A stretch of 64,000 bases of DNA, taken from NCBI GenBank assembly GCA_963746185.1, contig CAVVAE010000001.1:62001-126000 (forward strand). The letters are read 5' to 3'. Both the position numbers and the translations under genes were made by a program. A model generated the notes under the pieces. That model had not been told where the DNA came from. It saw only the letters and a list, made by a program, of their open reading frames with translations, and did no database searches. Below, piece after piece: positions 33,308 through 41,484 of this stretch; positions within the stretch are counted from its first letter, which is position 1; each line of letters starts with the position of its first letter. The DNA comes from CAVVAE01 sp963746185 (GTDB taxonomy: Bacteria; Actinomycetota; Actinomycetes; Propionibacteriales; Nocardioidaceae).

Positions 33308-34099
33308 TCAAGTGAAGGAGGCGCGACGTGCAGTACGACGCAGCGCCGCCAGCACAGGAGAACCTCCGAGCAGGATGACACCGCCCGTCAGGATGCCGCG
33401 CGGGATGTCCCATCCCAAAGACGTCGTCGCCCAGAAGACCAGGTAGCGATGGACGTTCTCGGTGATCGGGTCACCGGTGACGTAGGTGACCTCTGGCCCG
33501 TACGCCGCGAACGGCCAGAACCACAGGTTGAGCAGCATGCCGTAGAGCACCCCAGCGACGAAGCCGTATGCCGCGAGCATCATCACTTCGGTGCGGCCGG
33601 AGGCACGCGGCAGCATCCCGGCGAAGAGACCGACCCACCCGGCGCCGAACATCTGGAACGGCAGCCACGGGCCGATGCCGCCGGTGATCAGCCCTCCCGC
33701 GAAGACCGTCAAGGCCCCGAGCACGAAGCCGAAGCCGCGCCCGAACACGCGGGCGCCGAGCACGATCACGATGAAGCTCGGCTCGAGTCCGGCAGTGCCC
33801 GGCCCGAGAGCTCGCAACGCAGCTCCGACGGCAGCGAGCATCCCGAGCAGCGCGACGGCCTTGGCGTCGATCCCGCCACTCGAGAGCTCGGCGACCACTA
33901 CGGCTGCCAACAGCATCAGCAGGAGCACGAAGAACCACGGGGCGTCTGATCCGTGGGAGTTGTCCAGCGCGGTGCCCGGGTCGGCAAAGAACGGCCAAGC
34001 GTAGCCCACTAACCCGATCAGCGAGATCACGGTCAAGAGCACGACTGATCGCAAGGGCAGCCGGATGGCCGACTTGCCGGTGATGACGGGCGCGCTCAC
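33308..34099 (-). CDS. ECF transporter S component (substrate-binding membrane subunit), probably for cobalamin
   Basis: The GTG at 34099 overlaps the ATPase stop by four bases and gives 263 residues. There are six or seven transmembrane helices, including SVVLLTVISLIGLVGYAWPF, WFFVLLLMLLAAVVVAELSS, GFGFVLGALTVFAGGLITGG and VMMLAAYGFVAGVLYGMLLN. The Ala/Gly-rich helices and the EPSFIVIVLGARVFGRGFG region are typical of larger S components of this operon type. It binds the vitamin and associates with the A and T subunits. The cobalamin riboswitch at the head of the operon suggests a B12-type substrate; this is inference, since S-component specificity is not readable directly. Confidence 0.85.
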   Translation of the reverse strand: MSAPVITGKSAIRLPLRSVVLLTVISLIGLVGYAWPFFADPGTALDNSHGSDAPWFFVLLLMLLAAVVVAELSSGGIDAKAVALLGMLAAVGAALRALGPGTAGLEPSFIVIVLGARVFGRGFGFVLGALTVFAGGLITGGIGPWLPFQMFGAGWVGLFAGMLPRASGRTEVMMLAAYGFVAGVLYGMLLNLWFWPFAAYGPEVTYVTGDPITENVHRYLVFWATTSLGWDIPRGILTGGVILLGGSPVLAALRRTARRASFT

Positions 34100-35736
34100 G
34101 GGAGCCCTCCTGGCGAAGACTCGTGGCCGTTTCTGGAGAGAGCGGCGGCCACGTCCGACACGGTCAGCCACGGCTGGGGCGCTAGCACTTTGGCCACCTG
34201 CGGCGCGAAGATCGGGGACGACACGACGACCTCAGCCGTCGGCCCGTCCGCGACCACCTCGCCCTCGGCCATCACCACCACCCGCGTCGCCACCTCCGCG
34301 ACAAGCTCGACGTCGTGCGTCGCGAGTACGACGCCGTGGCCGTCGGCCGCGAGCCGCCGCAAGATGGTCATCAGGCGTCTTTTCGCACCGTAGTCGAGGC
34401 CGCGCGTCGGCTCGTCGAGCAGCAGCAACGGCGGTGCGGCGGCGAGGACCACGCAAAGGGCCAGGATGAGCCGCTGGCCCTCGGACAGGTCGCCGGGATG
34501 GCGGTCAGCTGGTACTTCAGGGGCGAGCGTGGCCAGCAGCCCAGCCGCCGTACCCGTGGGTGCGTCGGCGTCTCGGTCTGCGGTCGCCAACTCGTCAGCG
34601 ACCGAGTCGGCGTACAGGATGTCGCTCGCGTTCTGGGGCACGAGTCCGACGGCCTTGATCAGCTGTGAGGCGCGAGCGCGGCTGGGGTCGAGACCGCCGC
34701 TGGTCACGACCCCGCGAGACGGCGTGACAAGTCCGACGAGGGCACGCAGCAACGACGACTTACCGGCCCCGTTGCGCCCCATCAACGCGACGATCTCGCC
34801 CTGAGCGAACACCGTGCTGACATCTCTTATCGCCGGCGCCACGCCATAGGTCACGACTAGGTGGTTGGTTGTTGCGAGCGGGTCGCCCGTGACAGCGGGG
34901 TGCAGGGCGGGTGCTTCGACATCGGCGAGCGACTTGCGAAGGTCAGCCGCTTCTCGGCGCGCGTCACGAACCGACAATGGCAGCGGTGTCCAACCGGCCA
35001 ACCGGCCAAGCTCGACGACCGGTGGCGCGATCGACGACATCGCCATCATGGCCGCGGGGTTCCCAAACCGTACGGCGGCTCCGTCGCCTGGGATGAACAG
35101 CACCTGGTCGGCGTACTGCACCACCCGCTCGAGCCGGTGCTCGGCGAGCAACACCGTGAGCCCGAGGTCATGCACGAGCCGCTGCAACGAGGCGAGCACG
35201 TCCTCAGCGGCCTGCGGGTCGAGGGCACTCGTCGGTTCGTCCAGCACGAGCACGCGCGGATGGGTCGTGAGCACTGAGCCGATCGCAACGCGCTGCTGCT
35301 GACCACCACTCAACGTTGCGAGGGGTCGATGCCGTACGTCGGCCAGTCCGAGGACGTCGAGGGTCTCCTCAACGCGCTTGCGCATCGTGGCCGGCGACAC
35401 CGACAGCGACTCCATGCCGTAGGCGAGCTCATCCTCGACGGACTCGGTGACAAAGCCGGCCAGTGGGTCCTGTCCTACGAAGCCGACGACGTCCACGAGA
35501 TCACGCGGGCGGTAGGTACGGGTGGACCGGCCGTCGACGCGCACGTCACCTCGCACTGTTCCACCGGTGAAGTGCGGGACGAGGCCGTTCACGCACTTGA
35601 GCAGCGTCGACTTCCCCGACCCCGTAGGCCCGACGACGAGACACAGCTCGCCCTCGCTGATCTCGAGGTCGAGGTCCTGCAGAGTCGGATGCTCGGCATC
35701 GTTGTACGTGACCCGCACCCCGTCGAACGTGATCAC
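34096..35736 (-). CDS. ECF transporter ATPase, two fused ABC domains
   Basis: The 546-residue protein contains two complete ABC ATPase domains. The first (about 1-230) has Walker A VGPTGSGKSTLLKCVNGL, signature LATLSGGQQQRVAIGSVL and Walker B VLVLDEPTSALD. The second (about 285-510) has LMGRNGAGKSSLLRALVGL, the atypical signature DLSEGQRLILALCVV and LLLLDEPTRGLD. It energises the ECF complex in the cytoplasm, replacing separate EcfA1 and EcfA2. It overlaps both neighbours by four bases (ATGA with the T component, GTGA with the S component), so subunits are made together. Confidence 0.95.
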   Translation of the reverse strand: MITFDGVRVTYNDAEHPTLQDLDLEISEGELCLVVGPTGSGKSTLLKCVNGLVPHFTGGTVRGDVRVDGRSTRTYRPRDLVDVVGFVGQDPLAGFVTESVEDELAYGMESLSVSPATMRKRVEETLDVLGLADVRHRPLATLSGGQQQRVAIGSVLTTHPRVLVLDEPTSALDPQAAEDVLASLQRLVHDLGLTVLLAEHRLERVVQYADQVLFIPGDGAAVRFGNPAAMMAMSSIAPPVVELGRLAGWTPLPLSVRDARREAADLRKSLADVEAPALHPAVTGDPLATTNHLVVTYGVAPAIRDVSTVFAQGEIVALMGRNGAGKSSLLRALVGLVTPSRGVVTSGGLDPSRARASQLIKAVGLVPQNASDILYADSVADELATADRDADAPTGTAAGLLATLAPEVPADRHPGDLSEGQRLILALCVVLAAAPPLLLLDEPTRGLDYGAKRRLMTILRRLAADGHGVVLATHDVELVAEVATRVVVMAEGEVVADGPTAEVVVSSPIFAPQVAKVLAPQPWLTVSDVAAALSRNGHESSPGGLP

Positions 35737-36869
35737 GCGGCCACCTCCTCAGCGTCCGCCCGCTGTGGCTCGGGTTGCTGAAGCCGGTCTGGGCTCGGCG
35801 GCGCCAGGAACGCCGGCAACAGGCCCAGGAGTACTCCCACCAGTGCGAGCAATGGGAGCTGAGGGATCTCGAGCGGGTACGGCGGGATGACCGCCGACGG
35901 GTTACGGGACGCCAGCACGAACATGGCTGCCGCGCAGCCGAGCCCGGATGCGGCCACCATCCACTCGGGCAGTGCCCACGGGTCTGGCCGGTAGCGCGTG
36001 CGTTTCGTCCTCCGACCGCCCACGACGACGCCAGCAGCGGCCAAACCTGCACCGATCACCAGCATCGGGACGCCGAGCCAGCCACCCACGCTCGCGTCCA
36101 ACAGTCCGTACAGCCCGATGCAGACACCGAGGACACCGCCGAACACCAGGAATCCCGTCACTCGCTTCGCGGCGACGGACACGTCGGTGGTCCGGCCGTA
36201 CCCGCGGCTGTCCATCGCTGCGGCGAGCTCGACGGACCGGCCGAGCGCCCCTTCGAGCACCGGCATCGCGGTACGACGGAGCGCGCCGAGGCCGTGACCG
36301 TCGTACCCACGCAGCCGTTGCGCCGATCGCACGCGGACAGCATCGGCGACCAGTTGAGGGGCGAACGTCAACGCCACGACGGCCGCGACTCCGACCTCGT
36401 ACAAGGCGCCAGGCACGCATCGCAGCAGCCGTTGCGCACTGGCGAGTGCGTTGGCGGCGCCGACGCAACAGATGATCGTGGCCAGCTGAAGACCCTCCGC
36501 GAACGCGATCAGCACTGCCTCCCAAGTGATCAGCCCGCCGAGCTTGATGCCAGCCAACCAGTCAGGCAGCGGCACCTCTGGTAGCTCGACGATCACGTGG
36601 ATGCCCTGCGCCTGGCTGGAAAGCACGGCCTGCAACACGATCCGGATCGCGATGATGAGCAGACCGAGCCGCAGGAAGGCACCGTACGCATACGCCCACG
36701 GCGCTCGCGATCTCCGCGTCACCACCACATACCCCGCCACCGAGAGGATCAGCATGTTGATCAGCGGATTGGTGGTGCGACTGGCGGCGGCTGCGAGTCC
36801 GAGCGCCCACAACCACCACGCGCCGGGATGCAGCGGACGCGCGTAGCTGGGGGAGTGAACGGGTCGCAT
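35733..36869 (-). CDS. ECF transporter T component (EcfT/CbiQ family)
   Basis: The protein has 378 residues. An N-terminal half of four to five helices contains NPLINMLILSVAGYVVVTRR and the coupling-helix region with the Ala-Arg-Gly motif AAAMDSRGYGR, plus RLRGYDGHGLGALRRTAMPV. The C-terminal part has further helices (about 265-365) beyond the usual EcfT length, as in related actinobacterial operons. It joins the S subunit to the ATPase. It lies 17 bases downstream of the SCO2322-family gene and overlaps the ATPase gene. Confidence 0.92.
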   Translation of the reverse strand: MRPVHSPSYARPLHPGAWWLWALGLAAAASRTTNPLINMLILSVAGYVVVTRRSRAPWAYAYGAFLRLGLLIIAIRIVLQAVLSSQAQGIHVIVELPEVPLPDWLAGIKLGGLITWEAVLIAFAEGLQLATIICCVGAANALASAQRLLRCVPGALYEVGVAAVVALTFAPQLVADAVRVRSAQRLRGYDGHGLGALRRTAMPVLEGALGRSVELAAAMDSRGYGRTTDVSVAAKRVTGFLVFGGVLGVCIGLYGLLDASVGGWLGVPMLVIGAGLAAAGVVVGGRRTKRTRYRPDPWALPEWMVAASGLGCAAAMFVLASRNPSAVIPPYPLEIPQLPLLALVGVLLGLLPAFLAPPSPDRLQQPEPQRADAEEVAA

Positions 36870-36886
36870 GAGAGGTCAGCCGGCCG

Positions 36887-37654
36887 TCAGGTCTGTCGTC
36901 TGCGCATCACCAGTGCGCCGGCCACGAGAGCGATGATGACGGCGATCGCGATGATCAACGGGACTGAGACGTTCGAGTCGTCGTCGGAGTCGCTGGAGTC
37001 GCTGGAGTCGCTGGCGTTGTTCGATGCGCTCGAGTCGCTCGCCTCATCGCTCGGAAGCAGCAACGTCACCGCCTGATCGGCTGGCGGCTCCTCGGCGTTG
37101 TTGACCGCGTCTCCACACCCTTCCGACGGATAGCCGCTGATGCCGCAGATAAACCCACCATCTCCTGTGCGGACCGACGTGACCGACTGCAACGCCTGCT
37201 GCACGGTGAAGGACGCGTCGACCGATGCACAGAGACCTTCCGCCTCCGGAGTCTCGTCGCTCCCTACCGCGTCGGACTCGGTGCCGTAGTCGACCACCAC
37301 GGCAACGCGCTTCTTTCCGCTTTGCGCTTCGGTGTCAGCGCAGATCGCGTCAAAGTCGCCGTCGGCGCGGGGAAGCCTGGGGTCCTTGACCACGAGTGCC
37401 CAGCGGAACCCGTAGACGTCGCCGTCCTCGGGAAGCTGGGTGCGGTCGTTCGCGCCGACCTCCATGTAGTCCCAGGTGGACTTGGCGTCGTTCCAGTTGT
37501 AATAGCCCCAGTAGGTGTAGGCCTTGCTAGCAGTCGCTGTCGCCGAAGGCTGATGGCCGGTGGTTGGGGTTTGGGCGTGGGCAATGGTGGCCGGTCCTGA
37601 CAACAGGAACACGGCACTCAGGGCAGATGCGCAGACTCGGCGCAAGATGGCCAT
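36887..37654 (-). CDS. SCO2322-family surface protein
   Basis: From the ATG at 37654 the protein has 255 residues. It has a signal peptide (MAILRRVCASALSAVFLLSG, cleavage near AHAQ), the SCO2322 signature domain YTYWGYYNWNDAKSTWDYME and VYGFRWALVVKDPRLPR, four cysteines likely paired outside the cell, a Ser/Asp-rich spacer (SDSSDSSDSDDDSN) and a C-terminal transmembrane helix VPLIIAIAVIIALVAGALVM ending in RRRQT. It is thus a tethered extracellular protein. Its position first in an ECF operon behind a cobalamin riboswitch suggests it captures or hands over the vitamin; that is inference. Function is otherwise undescribed as far as I know. Confidence 0.88.
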   Translation of the reverse strand: MAILRRVCASALSAVFLLSGPATIAHAQTPTTGHQPSATATASKAYTYWGYYNWNDAKSTWDYMEVGANDRTQLPEDGDVYGFRWALVVKDPRLPRADGDFDAICADTEAQSGKKRVAVVVDYGTESDAVGSDETPEAEGLCASVDASFTVQQALQSVTSVRTGDGGFICGISGYPSEGCGDAVNNAEEPPADQAVTLLLPSDEASDSSASNNASDSSDSSDSDDDSNVSVPLIIAIAVIIALVAGALVMRRRQT

Positions 37655-37774
37655 CGGAGACCCTTTCGCGGAACGGTCAGCGAATCGCGTCCGGACCACT
37701 CAGTCTCAAGGCGTGCGCCCATCGTCCAACTGTCCGGCTCCGTCCCGCAGACCTCGACGGATAAGTGGAGCCGC

Positions 37775-37905
37775 ATGCCCTCACAGGTTTTCCGGCTGGT
37801 GGGGCGGCTGGTAGGCACGCCTGCACTTCACGGTTGCGGGTCAGCGCCGGTCTTTCACCGGCTTGCCCTGCGAGGTCTAGCTATCTGCGAACCGTGTCAC
37901 GGCGC
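37775..37905 (-). promoter_or_regulatory. Cobalamin (AdoCbl) riboswitch
   Basis: On the minus strand the conserved core is clear: AAGCCGGTGAAAGACCGGCG, then CTGACCCGCAACCGTGA (about 37845-37828), followed by the B12 box AGCCGGAAAACCTG (37797-37784, consensus AGYCAGGANACCTG). A helix pairs CCGGTG with the neighbouring CCGGC as expected. The element ends about 120 bases before the SCO2322-family start at 37654. B12 binding in this class normally lowers expression. Exact edges are approximate. Confidence 0.9.
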
Positions 37906-38092
37906 GCTTCGTTAGTCAAAGACGGCTCAGCGTTAGGCTCGCCACACGAAGGCGGTACGTCGGAGTACTCCGAATTGCGCCGCTCCCGCTCAAGGCCTGC
38001 GCGGGTTTGGACAAGGCAGGCTGGTGACAATGAGGACACCCGAACGAAGACCGGCATCAGAGGTCTGGACCGAGCCGAGCCCAGGAGATGAC

Positions 38093-38296
38093 ATGGCGTG
38101 GACGTGGCGGATCGAGACGAGTGCAGGCGCACCCGTGTTGCTCGACTTCGACGTACCCGATTTCTCGTCCCAGAGTGACGCCGAGTCCTGGCTAGGAGAG
38201 GTGTGGCGCGAACTCGCGGAGGCCGGTGCCGGACAAGCCACGTTGATGGATGACGACCACGACGTCTACGGCCCGATGTCGCTGGCCACGGAGTAA
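38093..38296 (+). CDS. Small conserved acidic protein, hypothetical
   Basis: The ATG at 38093 follows CAGGAGATGAC with good spacing and gives 67 residues starting MAWTWRIETSAGAPVLLDF. It contains SSQSDAESWLGEVWRELAEA and ends DDHDVYGPMSLATE. The motif of an aromatic-rich first strand, a W-L-G-E-x-W helix and a DxxxYGPMSL end is one I recall from many short actinobacterial proteins of unknown role. No membrane segment. It is divergent from the riboswitch-controlled operon and is followed by a repeat array. Confidence 0.75.
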   Translation: MAWTWRIETSAGAPVLLDFDVPDFSSQSDAESWLGEVWRELAEAGAGQATLMDDDHDVYGPMSLATE

Positions 38297-38311
38297 TCAC
38301 CGGAGCCCATA

Positions 38312-38452
38312 CGCTGATTGAGCGTGTCGAAATCACCGGTGCACGCTGATGATTGAGCTTGTCGAAATCACTGGAGCCCGCTGATTGAGCTTGTCGAAAT
38401 CACCGGGTCACTTCGACAGGCTCAGTTCATCGCTCGACAAGCTCGACCGCCG
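38312..38452. repeat. Array of GATTGAGCTTGTCGAAATCA repeats with inverted copies
   Basis: Three direct units (38312-38339, 38344-38374, 38379-38406) share CTGATTGAGC(T/G)TGTCGAAATCAC(C/T)GG. They are followed by inverted relatives TTCGACAGGCTCAG (38412-38425) and CTCGACAAGCTCGACCGCCG. The words match the array at 26025-26142. The array lies between two convergent genes and just precedes the aldo/keto reductase stop at 38458. Confidence 0.88.
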
Positions 38453-38457
38453 AACGG

Positions 38458-39459
38458 TTACCTGCTGCGCGACTCGGGTGACTTGGTGAGGTCAGGGTCG
38501 CGTTCGATGACCGGCCCCAACACGTCGTCGATGGCGGCGAGGACGGTGCCGTCGAGCTTCTGACCACTGGCCTGGGCGTTCTCGGTGACCTGCTCTGGTC
38601 GCGAGGCGCCGATGATCGCCGACGAGATCGCGGGGTTGGCCAGCACCCAGGCAACAGCGAGCTGGGCCATCGTCAGTCCCAGGTCGGAGGCGATTGGCTT
38701 GAGCTGTTGGACTCGCGTGAGCACGTCATCGTTGAGTCGGTTGCGGATCGGTCCACCGGCTTCCTCGTGCGCGGCTCGCGAGTCGGCAGGTGGCTGCTCA
38801 CCCGGCAGGTACTTCCCGGTCAGAACCCCCTGCGCGATGGGCGACCAGACAACCTGACCCATGCCGAGCTCGAGCGATGTCGGGATGACTTCGGCCTCGA
38901 TCACTCGCCACAGCATGTTGTACTGCGGCTGGTTGGACACCAACGGAACGTGCAGCTCCCGGGCGATGGCGTGCGCGGCTCGGATCTGCTCTGCATTCCA
39001 TTCCGAGACCCCGATGTAGAGCGCCTTGCCCGCGTGTACGACGCCGGCGAACGCCTCCATGGTCTCCTCGAGCGGAGTCTCGTGGTCGTAGCGATGGGCT
39101 TGGTAGAGGTCGACGTAGTCCGTGCCGAGCCGGGTCAGGCTGCCGTCGATGGCCTCGTGGATGTGCTTGCGAGAGAGGCCGGTGTCGTTGGGACCGCCGG
39201 GTCCGGTCGGCCAGTAGACCTTGGTGAAGATCTCCAGAGACTCGCGCCGGACCCCCTGTAGGGCTCGGCCGAGGACGGACTCCGCCTTCGTATTCGCATA
39301 GACGTCGGCAGTGTCGAACGTGGTGATGCCCTCGTCGAGAGCCTGGCGCACACACGCGTGAGCCTGTTCCTCCTCGACCTGCGAACCATGCGTCAGCCAG
39401 TTGCCGTAGCTGATCTCGCTGACTTTGAGACCTGATTTACCGAGGTGTCTGAATTGCAT
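38458..39459 (-). CDS. Aldo/keto reductase (K+ channel beta-subunit-like)
   Basis: The protein has 333 residues and a TIM-barrel AKR pattern: MQFRHLGKSGLKVSEISYGN, the catalytic Asp-Tyr in FDTADVYANTKAESVLGRAL, catalytic Lys in LEIFTKVYWP, and His in LYQAHRYDHETPLEE. NADPH-binding residues are in WSPIAQGVLTGKY and IIGASRPEQVTENAQAS. The VYANTKAESVLG form and the GYWPTG-like region are closest to the Kv-beta/YghZ subgroup, which reduces aldehydes. Single gene with its own upstream region; physiological substrate unknown. Confidence 0.92.
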   Translation of the reverse strand: MQFRHLGKSGLKVSEISYGNWLTHGSQVEEEQAHACVRQALDEGITTFDTADVYANTKAESVLGRALQGVRRESLEIFTKVYWPTGPGGPNDTGLSRKHIHEAIDGSLTRLGTDYVDLYQAHRYDHETPLEETMEAFAGVVHAGKALYIGVSEWNAEQIRAAHAIARELHVPLVSNQPQYNMLWRVIEAEVIPTSLELGMGQVVWSPIAQGVLTGKYLPGEQPPADSRAAHEEAGGPIRNRLNDDVLTRVQQLKPIASDLGLTMAQLAVAWVLANPAISSAIIGASRPEQVTENAQASGQKLDGTVLAAIDDVLGPVIERDPDLTKSPESRSR

Positions 39460-39559
39460 GATCTCGACACTACCCAGTGGGTTGTAAGAGCAAACGCGAT
39501 GGGATCAGCGGCTGGGCTGTCTCGGCCGGACGTCGTACGCCGAGGGGCCGAAAGACGGG

Positions 39560-40138
39560 TCAGATCTTGTCGCCGGGCTTAACGGTCGGCTTCGGGAGGC
39601 GCAGTCGACGCATCTGCCACGCCCGCATGAGTGCGTACATCGTCGTACCTTTGACGGCCTCGTCGCCGAAGCGCTCCTTAATGCCTGTCCTGACACCCCG
39701 ACGGATACGGATCGAGTCGATGATCACCAGCAGGAACACGGTGAGGAAAGCGCTGGAGGACAGCCGCGCCGCCCACTCCTGGTTGACGTAGAAGAGCGCG
39801 AAGATCACGAAGAATCCCGGCAGCATGAACTGCCCGATCGTGTAGCGCGAGTCAACGTAGTTGCGGATGAAGCTCTTGACCGGGCCCTGGTCGCGGGCGG
39901 GGAGGTAGCGCTCGTCACCTGAGTCCATAGCCGCGCGCTGCTTCTTGCGCGTCTCTTTCATCCGCTGGCGCTGAAGGGCCGCCGCTTCCTTGCGGTTCCT
40001 GGGCGGAGTCATCCGCTTCTTGCGGGCTGCCTCGGCCTCTTTGCGGGACGGTGTCGGACGGCCTTTGCCTCCGGGCTTCTCCTCGACCTCAGGAGCCTGC
40101 GCCGCCGACTCGTCGTTGGTTGTACGTCGACCAAACAC
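39560..40138 (-). CDS. DUF3043 membrane protein
   Basis: I take the GTG at 40138 (192 residues, VFGRR) because homologues begin at this point; an ATG at 40204 would add 22 residues without a ribosome site. The N-terminal 80 residues are highly charged with GKGRPTPSRKEAEAARKKR and TPPRNRKEAAALQRQRMKE. Two transmembrane helices follow (YTIGQFMLPGFFVIFALFYV and AFLTVFLLVIIDSIRIRRGV), then a basic tail. Family function unknown. It is divergent from pspA. Confidence 0.85.
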   Translation of the reverse strand: MFGRRTTNDESAAQAPEVEEKPGGKGRPTPSRKEAEAARKKRMTPPRNRKEAAALQRQRMKETRKKQRAAMDSGDERYLPARDQGPVKSFIRNYVDSRYTIGQFMLPGFFVIFALFYVNQEWAARLSSSAFLTVFLLVIIDSIRIRRGVRTGIKERFGDEAVKGTTMYALMRAWQMRRLRLPKPTVKPGDKI

Positions 40139-40327
40139 CGAAACGTGCCCTACCTCGTGACTGGATGACCCTGCGCCCTCGCCGTTGTCGGGGAGCGCGT
40201 CCATGTAAGGCGGAGCCTACCTTCCGACGGCGCCGGGCATGGCATCGCGTCAGATCGCCCCGTAGGGTTGACGGCGTACGGCGATTCGGCCGTTCAACGG
40301 AGTGACGCAGAGGGGTAGGACGACTCG

Positions 40328-41083
40328 ATGGCCAGCATCATGCAGCGGATCTCGCTGATCTTTAAGTCCAAGGCCAACAAGGCCCTGGACAAGGCCGAAG
40401 ATCCGCGGGAGACGCTCGACTACAGCTACACCAAGCAGCAGGAGCTGCTCCAAAAGGTGCGCCGGGGGCTGGCCGACGTCGCGACGTCGCGCAAGCGCCT
40501 CGAGCTGCAGATGCAGCAGCTCGACCAGCAGTCGACGAAGCTGCAGACGCAGGCCCAGCAGGCGCTCGCACAAGGTCGCGAAGACCTCGCTCGTGAGGCG
40601 CTCACCCGCCGTGCCGGTCTGCAGCAGCAGGTTGCCGACCTCCAGACCCAACACGCGAACTTGCAGGGCGAGGAAGAGAAGCTCACCAACGCTTCGCAGC
40701 GCCTGCAGGCCAAGATCGAGGCCTTCCGCACCAAGAAGGAGACCCTCAAGGCGTCCTACACCGCGGCCGAAGCGCAGACCTCGATCAACGAGGCGTTCTC
40801 GGGCATCTCAGAAGAGATGGGCGACGTCGGTATGGCCATCGAGCGTGCCGAGGACAAGACCGCCCAGATGCAGGCTCGCGCCGGCGCGGTCGACGAGCTG
40901 ATCGCTTCGGGTGCACTCAACGACCCCATCTCGGGTGGTAAGGACGACATCACTCGCGAGCTCGAGCAGATGGCGTCCACGGGTGACGTCGAAGCAGAGC
41001 TGGCCAAAATGAAGGGGCAACTCGGTAGCGCGTCCGCTCCCGCGCAGATCGAGGGTCAGCCGACCAAAGAGGAACAAGCATGA
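40328..41083 (+). CDS. pspA: PspA/IM30-family membrane-stress protein
   Basis: This 251-residue protein is almost wholly coiled coil. The amphipathic N-terminal helix MASIMQRISLIFKSKANKAL is followed by EDPRETLDYSYTKQQELLQK, the PspA hallmark, then long helices to about residue 220. PspA proteins form ESCRT-III-like polymers that repair or stabilise the cytoplasmic membrane. The last 30 residues are Pro/Glu-rich. The gene overlaps pspAA by four bases (ATGA) and heads a PspA-PspAA-HtpX-PspAB cluster. The transcript start region carries GTAGGAC before the ATG. Confidence 0.93.
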   Translation: MASIMQRISLIFKSKANKALDKAEDPRETLDYSYTKQQELLQKVRRGLADVATSRKRLELQMQQLDQQSTKLQTQAQQALAQGREDLAREALTRRAGLQQQVADLQTQHANLQGEEEKLTNASQRLQAKIEAFRTKKETLKASYTAAEAQTSINEAFSGISEEMGDVGMAIERAEDKTAQMQARAGAVDELIASGALNDPISGGKDDITRELEQMASTGDVEAELAKMKGQLGSASAPAQIEGQPTKEEQA

Positions 41084-41358
41084 TCATCCGCATTCTCGGC
41101 GAGGGCCAGTTCGACGTACCCGACGACAGCATCGACTCACTCAACGAGCTCGATGCCAAGCTCGAGGCTGCGCTTGAGGCCAGCGACGAGGCCACGTTCG
41201 GCTCTGCTCTCGGCGCTCTCCTCGACCGGGTGCGCAGCACGGGTTCTCCGGTGGCGATCGACTCCCTGGTGCCGTCCGACCTGGTGCTGCCGCACGAGTC
41301 GGCGAGCCTGGCCGAGGTCCGTGACCTGGTCAGTGGGGATGGCCTCATACCGGGCTGA
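41080..41358 (+). CDS. pspAA: PspAA, PspA-associated domain protein
   Basis: The protein has 92 residues: MIIRILGEGQFDVPDDSIDS, LNELDAKLEAALEASDEATF and the C-terminal VPSDLVLPHESASLAEVRDL. This matches PspAA, a small domain co-encoded with PspA in actinobacteria and archaea and proposed to form part of the membrane-stress response. It is translationally coupled to pspA. No membrane helix. Biochemical activity is not established. Confidence 0.88.
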   Translation: MIIRILGEGQFDVPDDSIDSLNELDAKLEAALEASDEATFGSALGALLDRVRSTGSPVAIDSLVPSDLVLPHESASLAEVRDLVSGDGLIPG

Positions 41359-41484
41359 GACTGCGCTAAGACTGCGCGGCTGACCGGAACAAAGGCATGA
41401 CCTGGGACGTCGTATCAAGTACGGGGCCACCGCGGTCCCGCAGAAGTACGAGAGCACTCTCGAGAAGGTGAGGCACCACCCGCA

